A stretch of 44,821 nucleotides of DNA from the NCBI RefSeq assembly GCF_008632075.1, contig NZ_VWVM01000025.1, forward strand, positions 1-44,821, given 5' to 3'. Positions 33,488-42,098 of the stretch are shown piece after piece (positions within the stretch are counted from its first letter, which is position 1; each line of letters opens with the position of its first letter). The notes under the pieces are model-generated. The model did not search any database, was not told where the DNA came from, and worked only from the letters and a program-made list of their open reading frames with translations. Both the position numbers and the translations under genes were made by a program. This DNA is from Candidatus Pantoea gossypiicola. Lineage in GTDB: Bacteria; Pseudomonadota; Gammaproteobacteria; Enterobacterales; Enterobacteriaceae.

Positions 33488-34681
33488 ATGAATAAAATCA
33501 GAGGATTATCGCCTCTGGCGGCCGTCCTGATGCTATCAGGCAGCTTTTTGTTAACAGGATGTGACAACAATAAATCCGAACAAGCCGCCCAGCAACCGCC
33601 AGCTGTGGGTGTCGTGACCCTGAAAACTGAACCCCTGAAAATTTCGACTGAACTACCAGGCCGTACCTCAGCCTATCGTGTGGCTGAAGTCCGTCCGCAG
33701 GTTTCCGGTATCATTCTGAAGCGTAATTTCGTTGAAGGCAGTGATGTCAAAGCAGGTCAGTCTCTTTATCAGATCGACCCCGCGACCTATCAGGCCGCTT
33801 ACGACAGCGCGAAAGGGGATTTAACCCAGGCGCAGGCGAATGCTCGCATCGCTCAGCTGACCGTCAAGCGCTATAAACCGCTGCTCGGCACTAAATATAT
33901 CAGTCAGCAGGATTACGACACCGCCGTTGCCACTGCCGCGCAAAACGATGCTGCCGTGCAGGTAGCAAAAGCCAATGTTGAAACGGCCCGTATTAACCTG
34001 GCCTACACCAAAGTGACCTCGCCTATCAGTGGCCGCATCGGTAAATCCTCTGTTACCGAAGGTGCTCTGGTCCAAAGCGCACAAACCACTGCGCTGGCTA
34101 CTGTGCAACAGCTTGATCCCATGTATGTCGACGTGACCCAGTCGAGCGAAGATTTCATGCGCTTACGTTCAGAACTGGAATCGGGTCAGCTGAAGCAGAA
34201 CGATGGAAAAGCCAACGTGACGCTGCTGATGCAGAATGGCAGCAGCTATGCACAGACCGGTACGCTGGAGTTCTCTGACGTGACCGTTGATGAAACCACC
34301 GGCTCCATCACCCTGCGCGCCATTGTTCCGAACCCGAACCACACGCTGTTACCGGGCATGTTTGTTCGTGCGCGTCTGGATGAGGGGATCAACCCGAATG
34401 CATTGCTGGTGCCGCAACAGGCAGTCACCCGCACGCCAACGGGTCAGGCAACCGTAATGGTCGTGGGTGCAGATAACAAAGTCGAATCACGTCAGGTCAC
34501 CACCTCTCAGGCGATCGGTGACAAGTGGTTAGTGACCGACGGCGTTAAAGCAGGCGAACGTGTGATCAGCACTGGTCTGCAGCGTGCCAAGCCGGGCGCA
34601 CAGGTTATTCCACAAGAAGTCTCAGACGATGCGAAAGCGGCACCCGATTCAAAGCCGCAGTCTGACAAGTCATCGTCATAA
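33488..34681 (+). CDS. acrA: RND efflux periplasmic adaptor AcrA
   Basis: AcrA is the lipoprotein adaptor of the AcrAB-TolC multidrug pump. The start MNKIRGLSPL gives 397 residues; nine codons upstream are excluded. The lipobox LLTGC places the lipidated Cys at 25. Lipoyl, alpha-hairpin (about 100-170), beta-barrel and membrane-proximal domains follow in order. It is in an operon with acrB, 16 bp downstream, under AcrR control. Confidence 0.97.
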   Translation: MNKIRGLSPLAAVLMLSGSFLLTGCDNNKSEQAAQQPPAVGVVTLKTEPLKISTELPGRTSAYRVAEVRPQVSGIILKRNFVEGSDVKAGQSLYQIDPATYQAAYDSAKGDLTQAQANARIAQLTVKRYKPLLGTKYISQQDYDTAVATAAQNDAAVQVAKANVETARINLAYTKVTSPISGRIGKSSVTEGALVQSAQTTALATVQQLDPMYVDVTQSSEDFMRLRSELESGQLKQNDGKANVTLLMQNGSSYAQTGTLEFSDVTVDETTGSITLRAIVPNPNHTLLPGMFVRARLDEGINPNALLVPQQAVTRTPTGQATVMVVGADNKVESRQVTTSQAIGDKWLVTDGVKAGERVISTGLQRAKPGAQVIPQEVSDDAKAAPDSKPQSDKSSS

Positions 34682-34697
34682 CAGGAGCCGTTGATTC

Positions 34698-37600
34698 ATG
34701 GCTAAGTTCTTTATCGATCGCCCCATCTTTGCGTGGGTGCTCGCCATCATCATCATGCTGGTCGGTGCGCTATCGATTCTCAAACTTCCGATCGAGCAAT
34801 ATCCCAATGTTGCGCCGCCGGCGATTGAGATTCAGGCGACCTACCCTGGTGCGGATGCAAAAACGCTGCAGGACTCGGTGACGCAGGTCATTGAGCAGAA
34901 CATGAACGGTATCGATGGACTGATGTATATGTCCTCGAGCAGCGACTCATCCGGTACGCTGACCCTGACTATCTCTTTTGAGTCAGGTACAGATGCGGAC
35001 ATCGCACAGGTTCAGGTGCAGAACAAACTGCAACTGGCGACGCCGCTGCTGCCGCAGGAAGTGCAGCAACAGGGGATTCAGGTTAAAAAATCCTCCAGTA
35101 GCTTCCTGATGGTTGCGGGCTTCATCAGCGACGATGACAATATGACGCAGAATGATATTTCTGATTTCATTTCATCGTCCATCAAAGATCCTATCAGCCG
35201 TACCAAAGGCGTGGGTGATACCCAGGTATTCGGTGCGCAGTACGCGATGCGTATCTGGATGGATCCGCACAAGCTGAACAACTACAACCTGACACCGGTC
35301 GATGTGATCAGCGCGCTGAATACTCAGAACACCCAGGTCGCTGCCGGTCAGTTGGGCGGTACGCCTCCGGTTCCGGGCCAGCAGCTTAACGCCTCAATCA
35401 TTGCCCAAACCCGTCTGACCTCAACGGATGAGTTCGGTAAAATTCTGCTCAAAGTGAACGAGGATGGTTCTCAGGTTCGTCTGCGTGATGTGGCCAGAAT
35501 TGAGCTCGGCGCAGAAAACTACGAAATTATTGCCCGTTATAACGGCAAGCCTGCATCCGGTATTGGTATCAAGCTGGCCACCGGTGCGAATGCGCTGGAT
35601 ACCGCTAATGCAGTAAAAGCCGAACTGGCCAAATTGCAGCCAACGTTCCCGGCCGGGTTAAAAGTGGTCTATCCGTATGACACCACACCGTTCGTTAAGA
35701 TCTCGATTTTCGAAGTAGTGAAAACGCTGATCGAAGCCATTGTGCTGGTGTTCCTGGTCATGTACCTGTTCCTGCAAAACTTCCGCGCCACGCTGATTCC
35801 TACCATCGCCGTGCCCGTGGTATTGCTGGGTACGTTTGCCGTTATCAGCGCGTTTGGTTATTCGATAAATACCCTGACGATGTTCGGGATGGTGCTGGCC
35901 ATCGGCTTGCTGGTGGATGATGCCATCGTGGTAGTCGAGAACGTCGAGCGCGTCATGGCGGAAGAAGGATTGCCGCCAAAAGAAGCCACCAAGCGTTCCA
36001 TGGAGCAGATTCAGGGCGCGCTGGTCGGTATCGCGCTGGTGCTTGCTGCCGTATTTATTCCGATGGCGTTCTTTGGTGGTTCGACTGGCGTTATTTATCG
36101 TCAGTTCTCAATCACTATCGTTTCAGCGATGGCGCTGTCGGTGCTGGTCGCCTTTATTCTGACACCTGCGCTCTGCGCCACCATGCTGAAGCCGGTTAAA
36201 AAAGGCGAGCACGGCAAAACCACTGGTTTCTTCGGCTGGTTCAACCGGATGTTCGATAAGAGCACCAATCACTATGTCGACAGCGTCGGTCACATGATTC
36301 GCAGTACGGGTCGCTATATGGTGATCTACCTGGTGATCGTGGTCGGTATGGCGTTTCTGTTTATGCGACTGCCCTCTTCATTCTTACCGGAAGAGGATCA
36401 GGGTCTGCTGCTGGCTCAGGCACAGCTGCCAGCCGGTGCAACCCAGGAACGTACGCAGAAAGTGTTGGATCAGGTAACGGATTACTTTCTGACGCAGGAG
36501 AAAGACACGGTTAAATCGGTGTTCACCGTTAACGGCTTCGGCTTTGCCGGTCGTGGACAGAACACCGGTATCGCCTTTGTCAGCCTTAAGCCATGGGATG
36601 AGCGAACCGGCAGCGACATGAAAGTTCCGGCGATTGCTGGCCGTGCCATGCAGGCACTGGGCGCGATCAAAGATGCGATGGTCATTCCGTTCAACCTGCC
36701 AGCGATTATCGAACTGGGTAACGCGACCGGCTTTGACTTTGAGCTGATCGATCAGAACAACCTCGGCCACGATAAGCTGACGGAAGCACGTAATCAGCTG
36801 TTCGGTATGATTGCGCAGCATCCTGATACGCTGGTGGGTGTTCGCCCTAACGGGATGGAAGACACCCCGCAGTACAAACTGACTATCGACCAGGAAAAAG
36901 CGCAGGCGCTGGGCGTATCACTGAGTGATATCAATACCACGCTGGCAGCCTCCTGGGGCGGCTCCTACGTAAACGACTTTATCGACCGTGGTCGTGTGAA
37001 GAAAGTTTACGTCATGGGTAATGCGGACTCCCGTATGCTGCCGGACGACATTGGTAAATGGTATGTGCGTAACAGCAGTGGAACTATGGTGCCCTTCTCG
37101 GCCTTCTCGTCAGCGAAGTGGCAATATGGTTCACCGCGTCTTGAACGTTACAACGGTCTGCCTGCGATGGAAATTCTGGGACAGGCCGCACCAGGCAAAA
37201 GCTCCGGTGCAGCAATGGACCTGATGGAAGAGCTGGCGGCGAAGCTGCCTGCGGGCATCGGCTATGACTGGACTGGCATGTCCTATCAGGAACGTCTGTC
37301 AGGCAACCAGGCACCTGCGCTCTATGCCATCTCGCTGATTGTCGTCTTCCTGTGTCTTGCTGCACTGTACGAGAGCTGGTCGATTCCCTTCTCGGTCATG
37401 CTGGTTGTTCCACTCGGGGTCATCGGTGCGCTGATCTTTACCACGCTGCGTGGCCTGAGTAATGACGTCTACTTCGTGGTGGGGTTACTGACAACCATCG
37501 GCCTCTCGACCAAGAACGCCATCCTTATCGTCGAATTTGCCAAGGATTTGATGGATAAAGAGGGTAAAGGGCTGTTTGAAGCAGCGCTGGAAGCTTGTCG

Positions 37601-37853
37601 TATGCGTCTGCGTCCTATCCTGATGACGTCGCTGGCGTTTATTCTCGGGGTACTGCCACTGGCGATCAGTACCGGTGCCGGTTCCGGTTCGCAAAACGCC
37701 GTAGGTACTGGCGTTATCGGGGGCATGGTCACCGCGACTATACTGGCGATCTTCTTCGTTCCTGTGTTCTTTGTGGTGGTGCGCCGCCGCTTTGGCAAGA
37801 AAAAAGACGAATCATCCAAAAGTCATCCGGTTGAGGCTGACCAGACTCACTAA
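34698..37853 (+). CDS. acrB: RND multidrug efflux pump AcrB
   Basis: AcrB is the proton-driven inner-membrane trimeric pump that exports drugs, bile salts and plant phenolics through TolC. The 1051 residues compare with 1049 in E. coli. Twelve membrane helices flank two large periplasmic loops. The proton-relay Asp pair in GLLVDDAIVVVENVERV (near 407-408) and the Lys in LSTKNAILIVEFAKD (near 940) are intact. The gene is followed by an intrinsic terminator. Confidence 0.98.
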   Translation: MAKFFIDRPIFAWVLAIIIMLVGALSILKLPIEQYPNVAPPAIEIQATYPGADAKTLQDSVTQVIEQNMNGIDGLMYMSSSSDSSGTLTLTISFESGTDADIAQVQVQNKLQLATPLLPQEVQQQGIQVKKSSSSFLMVAGFISDDDNMTQNDISDFISSSIKDPISRTKGVGDTQVFGAQYAMRIWMDPHKLNNYNLTPVDVISALNTQNTQVAAGQLGGTPPVPGQQLNASIIAQTRLTSTDEFGKILLKVNEDGSQVRLRDVARIELGAENYEIIARYNGKPASGIGIKLATGANALDTANAVKAELAKLQPTFPAGLKVVYPYDTTPFVKISIFEVVKTLIEAIVLVFLVMYLFLQNFRATLIPTIAVPVVLLGTFAVISAFGYSINTLTMFGMVLAIGLLVDDAIVVVENVERVMAEEGLPPKEATKRSMEQIQGALVGIALVLAAVFIPMAFFGGSTGVIYRQFSITIVSAMALSVLVAFILTPALCATMLKPVKKGEHGKTTGFFGWFNRMFDKSTNHYVDSVGHMIRSTGRYMVIYLVIVVGMAFLFMRLPSSFLPEEDQGLLLAQAQLPAGATQERTQKVLDQVTDYFLTQEKDTVKSVFTVNGFGFAGRGQNTGIAFVSLKPWDERTGSDMKVPAIAGRAMQALGAIKDAMVIPFNLPAIIELGNATGFDFELIDQNNLGHDKLTEARNQLFGMIAQHPDTLVGVRPNGMEDTPQYKLTIDQEKAQALGVSLSDINTTLAASWGGSYVNDFIDRGRVKKVYVMGNADSRMLPDDIGKWYVRNSSGTMVPFSAFSSAKWQYGSPRLERYNGLPAMEILGQAAPGKSSGAAMDLMEELAAKLPAGIGYDWTGMSYQERLSGNQAPALYAISLIVVFLCLAALYESWSIPFSVMLVVPLGVIGALIFTTLRGLSNDVYFVVGLLTTIGLSTKNAILIVEFAKDLMDKEGKGLFEAALEACRMRLRPILMTSLAFILGVLPLAISTGAGSGSQNAVGTGVIGGMVTATILAIFFVPVFFVVVRRRFGKKKDESSKSHPVEADQTH

Positions 37854-37867
37854 GCTATAAATTATCT

Positions 37868-37892
37868 GAGGCCGCTTGCGCGGCCTTTTTTT
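37868..37892 (+). terminator. acrAB terminator
   Basis: Stem AGGCCGC/GCGGCCT with a TTGC loop is followed by seven T, 15 bp after the acrB stop. Confidence 0.92.
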
Positions 37893-37980
37893 ATGCCTGC
37901 GATTCTGTCCTTCTCATTTATTCACTCTTCATTTTTACTGACTTACTGCCCGTTGCAATCCTGGTCAGTGCGGCGCATAA

Positions 37981-38001
37981 TAATGTTATATTATAACATT
38001 A
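37981..38001. promoter_or_regulatory. Zur box upstream of rpmE2
   Basis: A 21-bp perfect palindrome, TAATGTTATATTATAACATTA when read across, matches the Zur core TGTTATAWTATAACA exactly. It lies 15 bp before the L31B start, so Zn-Zur would repress these paralogs when zinc is plentiful. Confidence 0.85.
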
Positions 38002-38015
38002 CATAGGCAGGCATT

Positions 38016-38270
38016 ATGAAAGCAAATATCCATCCTCACTATCGTCACGTGGTCTTCCATGACACATCAGCTGACGTTTATTTCAAAATCGGTTCGACCA
38101 TCAAAACCGATCGCACCGTAGAGTTTGAAGGTGAAACGCTGCCCTACGTCACGCTGGATGTGTCGTCGGCCTCACACGTTTTCTATACCGGCAAACAGAA
38201 AGATTTCGCCAAAGAGGGCAGCACCGCGCGCTTTAATCAGCGTTTTGGGCGCTTTCTGGGCCGTAAATAA
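38016..38270 (+). CDS. rpmE2: Ribosomal protein L31 type B (zinc-free paralog)
   Basis: This 84-residue L31 of the C-minus type (YkgM) replaces zinc-binding L31 during zinc limitation and lets the zinc be recycled. The family sequence MKANIHPHYRHVVFHDTSAD is clear, and there is no CxxC pair. The middle segment SASHVFYTGKQKDFAKEGSTARFNQRFGRF is characteristic. It is preceded by a Zur palindrome and followed by rpmJ2 after an 11-bp gap. Confidence 0.95.
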   Translation: MKANIHPHYRHVVFHDTSADVYFKIGSTIKTDRTVEFEGETLPYVTLDVSSASHVFYTGKQKDFAKEGSTARFNQRFGRFLGRK

Positions 38271-38281
38271 GGAAAAGATTC

Positions 38282-38422
38282 ATGCAGGTTTTGAGTTCGC
38301 TGCGCTCAGCAAAAAATCGTCATCGGGATTGCAGAGTAGTGCGCCGCAAGGGACGGATTTACGTGATCTGTAAAACAAATCCACGCTTTAAAGCCGTACA
38401 GGGAAGAAAGAAAAAACGCTAG
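38282..38422 (+). CDS. rpmJ2: Ribosomal protein L36 type B (zinc-free paralog)
   Basis: This 46-residue L36 of the C-minus type (YkgO) begins MQVLSSLRSAKNRHRDC and ends KTNPRFKAVQGRKKKR. Two of the four zinc ligands of normal L36 (the first Cys and the His) are replaced. It is co-transcribed with rpmE2 under the Zur box and ends before a strong terminator. Confidence 0.94.
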   Translation: MQVLSSLRSAKNRHRDCRVVRRKGRIYVICKTNPRFKAVQGRKKKR

Positions 38423-38437
38423 TGTGTGTCGTGATGA

Positions 38438-38464
38438 CTGGCCGGGCTTGCCCGGCCTTTTTTA
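38438..38464 (+). terminator. rpmE2-rpmJ2 terminator
   Basis: Stem GGCCGGGC/GCCCGGCC (38440-38457) is followed by six T. It lies 15 bp after rpmJ2 and next to the convergent stop of the zinc-binding protein gene, so it also separates the two converging operons. Confidence 0.9.
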
Positions 38465-38467
38465 TGC

Positions 38468-39346
38468 TTAGCGCATGCTCTTCAGCATGGTATTCACGTT
38501 ATGTCTAAAGGCCGCCTGATAAGTGGCTGCCGGACCAGAGGCCGTGGATAACGCTTCCGGATAGAGTTCCCCACCCGGCTCGGCTCCGGTGGCGCTGGCA
38601 ATCTGTTTTACCAGGCGCGGGTCAGTCTGGTTCTCGATGAAATAGCGATTGATATGCTGCTGCTTTAATTGGTTGATTAAGCTACCCACGTCACTGGCAC
38701 TCGCTTCCGCTTCAGTAGAGAACCCTACCGGCGCAAGAAACGTCACGCCATAGCGCTGTCCAAAGTAACCAAACGCATCATGGCTGGTCAGCACTTTCCG
38801 CTTGTCGACAGGCACAGCATCAAAGGCTGTTTTTGCCCAGCTATCCAGCGCCTCCAGTTGTTGAATGTAATTCTGACCACGCTGACGAATGGCCGCGGCA
38901 TCTTCAGGATCGGCTTTGACCAGCGCATTCATTACGTTAGTGGCATAGATAACGCCGTTCTGCATGCTGTTCCAGGCGTGAGGATCGGTAACGGTTTTGC
39001 CCTCCTCCTCCATGCTGCGGGTGGTGACGCCCGCCGAGGCCACAACGGGCTGGCCGCGATATCCGGAGGCGCTGACCAGCCGATCCATCCACCCTTCCAG
39101 TCCCAGTCCACTGACAAAAACCAGATCGGCCTTCGCCAGTGCCTGACTGTCCTGTGGCGTGGGTTCAAACGTATGAGGATCGCCATTCGGCCCCACCAGG
39201 CTTTTCACGTTGACATGGTCGCCGCCGACCTGCTTAACGATGTCTGCCAGCACGGTAAAGCTGGCCACCACATCCACCGTTTTTGCCATCGCAAAAGGCG
39301 TGGCAAACAGCGCCGCGAGCGCCAGGCTAACCGGTAATTTCTTCAT
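38468..39346 (-). CDS. Zinc ABC transporter periplasmic binding protein
   Basis: This 292-residue cluster A-I metal-binding protein has a signal peptide ending near AMAK (residue 22). The probable ligands are His58 (GDPHTFEP), His123 (DPHAWN) and His189 (TSHDAFG), with an acid at Glu264 (GGELYPEAL). Three histidines favour zinc (ZnuA/AztC type) over manganese types, which use Glu at the third site. The fourth ligand is usually Asp; Glu here is unusual. The His-rich loop of ZnuA is absent. It is last in a minus-strand operon with a permease and an ATPase. Confidence 0.88.
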   Translation of the reverse strand: MKKLPVSLALAALFATPFAMAKTVDVVASFTVLADIVKQVGGDHVNVKSLVGPNGDPHTFEPTPQDSQALAKADLVFVSGLGLEGWMDRLVSASGYRGQPVVASAGVTTRSMEEEGKTVTDPHAWNSMQNGVIYATNVMNALVKADPEDAAAIRQRGQNYIQQLEALDSWAKTAFDAVPVDKRKVLTSHDAFGYFGQRYGVTFLAPVGFSTEAEASASDVGSLINQLKQQHINRYFIENQTDPRLVKQIASATGAEPGGELYPEALSTASGPAATYQAAFRHNVNTMLKSMR

Positions 39347-39361
39347 AGATACCCCTTAAGA

Positions 39362-40192
39362 TTAATGGCGGCGCAAAATCCCGCCGCACGGCCCTGCAAG
39401 AATGGAGAGAAAAAACAGCATGGCGGCGCTCAGCACCACAGCGGGGCCAGCCGGTAATGAAAAGTGCCAGGAGAGCATCAGTCCCGCCAGCGCTGAGATC
39501 ATTGCCATGAAAATGGCAACCACCAGCATTACGGCAAGATGACGGCTCCAGAAACGGGCGCTGGCGGCAGGCAGCATCATCAGTCCTACCGACATCAGCG
39601 TGCCCAGCACCTGAAAGCCCGCGACCAGATTCAGCACCACCAGCATTAAAAACAGACCATGCACCAGTGGCGCGCTCCATTTCCCCTGCGCCCGCAGAAA
39701 GTCACCGTCAAATGCGTCGATGACCAGCGGTCGATAGATGATCGCCAGCAGAATCAGCGTGAAGGCAGCGATGCCGCCGACCAGCAGCAGCGCGGCGTTA
39801 TCCACCGCCAGCAGCGAGCCAAACAGAACGTGCAGCAGATCCACGCTTGAGCCGCGCAGTGAAACCAGCGTGACGCCCAGCGCCAGGGAGCCAAGATAGA
39901 ACCCGGCAAAACTGGCATCCTCTTTCAGGGGCGTATAGCGACTGACCGCACCAGAAAGCAGCGCCACGGCTAAACCGGCGATCAGGCCACCGATCCCCAT
40001 CGCAACCAGTGACAGGCCGGAAATCAGATAGCCAATAGCGGCACCGGGCAGCACTGCATGTGATAAGGCATCACCAATCAGGCTCATCCGGCGCAGCGAA
40101 AGGAATACGCCGAGTGGCGTAGCGCTGACCGCCAGTGCAAAGCAGGCCACCAGCGCGCGACGCATAAAACCAAACTCAATAAAAGGCTGCAT
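39362..40192 (-). CDS. Zinc ABC transporter permease (ZnuB/AztB type)
   Basis: This ABC-3 family inner-membrane permease spans the membrane about eight times. The ATG at 40192 lies 5 bp after the ATPase stop and gives 276 residues; a TTG six codons upstream would overlap the ATPase gene. The family segments FLSLRRMSLIGDALSHAVLPG (about 36-56) and FQVLGTLMSVGLMMLPAASAR (about 193-215) are clear. It probably imports Zn(II) delivered by the binding protein 15 bp downstream. Confidence 0.9.
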   Translation of the reverse strand: MQPFIEFGFMRRALVACFALAVSATPLGVFLSLRRMSLIGDALSHAVLPGAAIGYLISGLSLVAMGIGGLIAGLAVALLSGAVSRYTPLKEDASFAGFYLGSLALGVTLVSLRGSSVDLLHVLFGSLLAVDNAALLLVGGIAAFTLILLAIIYRPLVIDAFDGDFLRAQGKWSAPLVHGLFLMLVVLNLVAGFQVLGTLMSVGLMMLPAASARFWSRHLAVMLVVAIFMAMISALAGLMLSWHFSLPAGPAVVLSAAMLFFLSILAGPCGGILRRH

Positions 40193-40197
40193 CAGGG

Positions 40198-40866
40198 TCA
40201 CGGCGCACAACTCCGCAAAGGGATAGCAGGCTGGCTGATGCAGCTGACCTCACTGTCATCCATCGACATCACGTTACTGAAGTAGCGCGCCACCAGCGGA
40301 CGATCGTGCAGCACCACCAGCAGGGTTGTGCCGGCCTGCTGTTGTTGCTCAAGGATCGACATCAGTAATGTCACGGTCTTGCTGTCAATGCCGTTGAAAG
40401 GCTCATCCAGCAGCCAGAGCTGGCTGCGCTGCAACATCAGCCGTGCAAACAATACGCGCTGAAGTTGTCCGCCTGATAAAGTCGCGGGCTGCGCATCTGC
40501 ATAATCCCCCATCTGAACGGCCTCCAGCGCCTGCCAGATTTCCCGGCGTAATACCCGGTTAACACCGCCAAACCAGCCGCAGCGAGGCCAGCAGCCTATT
40601 GAGACCAGTTCAAATACGGTCAGGGGAAAACGGGTTTCAAGTTCTGTACGCTGCGGCATCCAGCCGATTTCCCGACGCGGAATCTGCAATTCACAATGTC
40701 CGGTTATCGGTGGCAACAAACCCGCAATGGTTTTCAGCAGGGTTGATTTGCCACTGCCGTTAGCACCGACTAAGGCTGTCATTGAGCCAGCTGCAAGCTG
40801 CCCGGTAACCGGCGGGGTCACGCTCTGTCCCTGATAGCCAGCACGAAGCGTATTGAACCGGATCAT
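40198..40866 (-). CDS. Zinc ABC transporter ATP-binding protein (ZnuC/AztA type)
   Basis: This cytoplasmic ATPase of the importer is 222 residues from ATG 40866. I prefer that start because it overlaps the stop of a small upstream ORF (ATGA) and follows GGGGGA; ATG 40881 is possible. Motifs are Walker A GANGSGKST near 34, signature LSGGQLQRVLFARL near 129, Walker B LWLLDEPFNGID near 150, and the switch His in LHDRP. A Zur-like box lies about 115 bp upstream. The C-terminal tail is short. Confidence 0.9.
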   Translation of the reverse strand: MIRFNTLRAGYQGQSVTPPVTGQLAAGSMTALVGANGSGKSTLLKTIAGLLPPITGHCELQIPRREIGWMPQRTELETRFPLTVFELVSIGCWPRCGWFGGVNRVLRREIWQALEAVQMGDYADAQPATLSGGQLQRVLFARLMLQRSQLWLLDEPFNGIDSKTVTLLMSILEQQQQAGTTLLVVLHDRPLVARYFSNVMSMDDSEVSCISQPAIPLRSCAP

Positions 40867-40967
40867 GCGCTGATCCCCCATTTTATAGCTACGGCAAGCA
40901 GCGCGATGAATAGCACGGCTACACTTAGCCGCCCCCCCAATGACATAAGTAATCCACTCTGACGCAT
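40863..40967 (-). CDS. Putative 34-residue membrane peptide at the head of the zinc operon
   Basis: A small ORF reads MRQSGLLMSLGGRLSVAVLF and continues IALLAVAIKWGISA. It has a GGTGA ribosome site 6 bases before its ATG and a single hydrophobic helix (about residues 15-29). Its TGA overlaps the ATPase ATG (ATGA), suggesting translational coupling. The Zur-like box ends 14 bp before its start. A run of seven G (40932-40938) lies inside it; a one-base insertion there would shift it into the ATPase frame. I do not recognise the peptide. Confidence 0.55.
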   Translation of the reverse strand: MRQSGLLMSLGGRLSVAVLFIALLAVAIKWGISA

Positions 40968-40980
40968 CGCTTCACCAATA

Positions 40981-40995
40981 TGTTATAACATAACA
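40981..40995. promoter_or_regulatory. Zur-like box of the zinc importer operon
   Basis: TGTTATAACATAACA has dyad symmetry (TGTTAT/ATAACA) and differs from the Zur core TGTTATAWTATAACA at one position. It sits just upstream of the small ORF and ATPase gene, and only about 3 kb from the stronger Zur box of rpmE2. Confidence 0.7.
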
Positions 40996-41195
40996 AACAA
41001 GATACCGGATATTCCCGTCAGGGAAACGCGGGATTGTGTATCAAAAGATAAACAGCAACGGGACTTACGGCAGGATGCTGGCAGGTACAGTCGCCTGCTG
41101 ACGCGCAGATTCTGACAGTTTTGTGCTCTGCTGGCTTGCAAAGCAGTTGCAGAAAACCAATGATAGGTTTATTAACGGTTATTAGTGGATCGGAT

Positions 41196-41549
41196 ATGCT
41201 GTCACGTATTGAATGTGATATTGCCCAGGGCGAATCAGACTGCGCAAAAATAGCAGAGATTGTTCAGCGGAATATTCTCAAAATAACAGATTTGCTGGTG
41301 GGAGATTTACGCTGGTACTCACAGAACGCACAGTTAGTTCCAGGCAGTTTAAAAATGGTTTCGGTTGAATACCTGGATATGAATAGTTTTAAATTACTTT
41401 ACGATTTTGACTGGAATTTATTTAGTCCCTGTCTGGATCTAAATGAAACCGTAACGCAGTCTGAGCAGGTAAACTTTCACATTAAGCCCGGAGCACTTGA
41501 GTTTGATGTGATCGACAATCAGCAGCCCTCCCCTGGCGATGAATTGTAA
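41196..41549 (+). CDS. Small protein of unknown function upstream of tomB
   Basis: The frame from ATG 41196 (GGAT just upstream) gives 117 residues; ATG 41160 would add 12, and a TTG at 41121 is unlikely. I do not recognise a family. The protein is acidic and soluble-looking, with a helical N-terminal half (CAKIAEIVQRNILKITDLL) and a Trp/Phe-rich middle (DLRWYSQ, LLYDFDWNLFSP). Base composition is AT-richer than most neighbours, like tomB and hha. It is about 150 bp upstream of tomB in the same orientation. Confidence 0.65.
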   Translation: MLSRIECDIAQGESDCAKIAEIVQRNILKITDLLVGDLRWYSQNAQLVPGSLKMVSVEYLDMNSFKLLYDFDWNLFSPCLDLNETVTQSEQVNFHIKPGALEFDVIDNQQPSPGDEL

Positions 41550-41696
41550 TATTTAGTAATGGAGGTGAGCAGAACTAATGGTTTTACACTATCTTTAAGG
41601 TATCCCGTTTAATAACTGCCCGAATAATCGCTTCCTGGCCGCGTTATCCAATATCGCCGCCCTGCGGCAACTGTGCTAGCTATGGAGGGGAAAAAG

Positions 41697-42074
41697 ATGG
41701 ACGAATACTCACCGAAACGGCATGATATTGCCCAGCTTAAATATCTGTGTGAGAGCCTGTTTGACGACAGCATGGCAACATTAACCGACAGCCATCACGG
41801 CTGGGTGAATGACCCCACTTCTGAAAGCAATCTGCAGCTTAACGATTTGATCGAACACATTGCCTCTTTCACCATGAATTACAAAATTAAGCACGTTGAA
41901 GATGAAGCGCTGATTTCGCAAATCGATGAATATCTTGATGATACTTTTATGCTATTCAGCAACTATGGTATCAATAGTCCGGATCTTCAACGGTGGCAAC
42001 GTTCAGCAAAACGCTTATTTAATCTGTTCACTGAAGAGTGCGCTTTTCTGCAGCAACCAAGCCATTCATTATAG
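41697..42074 (+). CDS. tomB: Hha toxicity modulator TomB (YbaJ)
   Basis: TomB is described as an oxygen-dependent antitoxin and attenuator of Hha toxicity. ATG 41697 follows GGAGGGG and gives 125 residues; eight codons upstream are excluded. The N terminus MDEYSPKRHDIAQLKYLCE and the HGWVNDPTS and QIDEYLDDTFMLFSNYGIN blocks match E. coli. It is followed by hha after 24 bp; the pair forms the conserved tomB-hha operon. Confidence 0.95.
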   Translation: MDEYSPKRHDIAQLKYLCESLFDDSMATLTDSHHGWVNDPTSESNLQLNDLIEHIASFTMNYKIKHVEDEALISQIDEYLDDTFMLFSNYGINSPDLQRWQRSAKRLFNLFTEECAFLQQPSHSL

Positions 42075-42098
42075 TACAGACATGAGAACGGTTTATTT

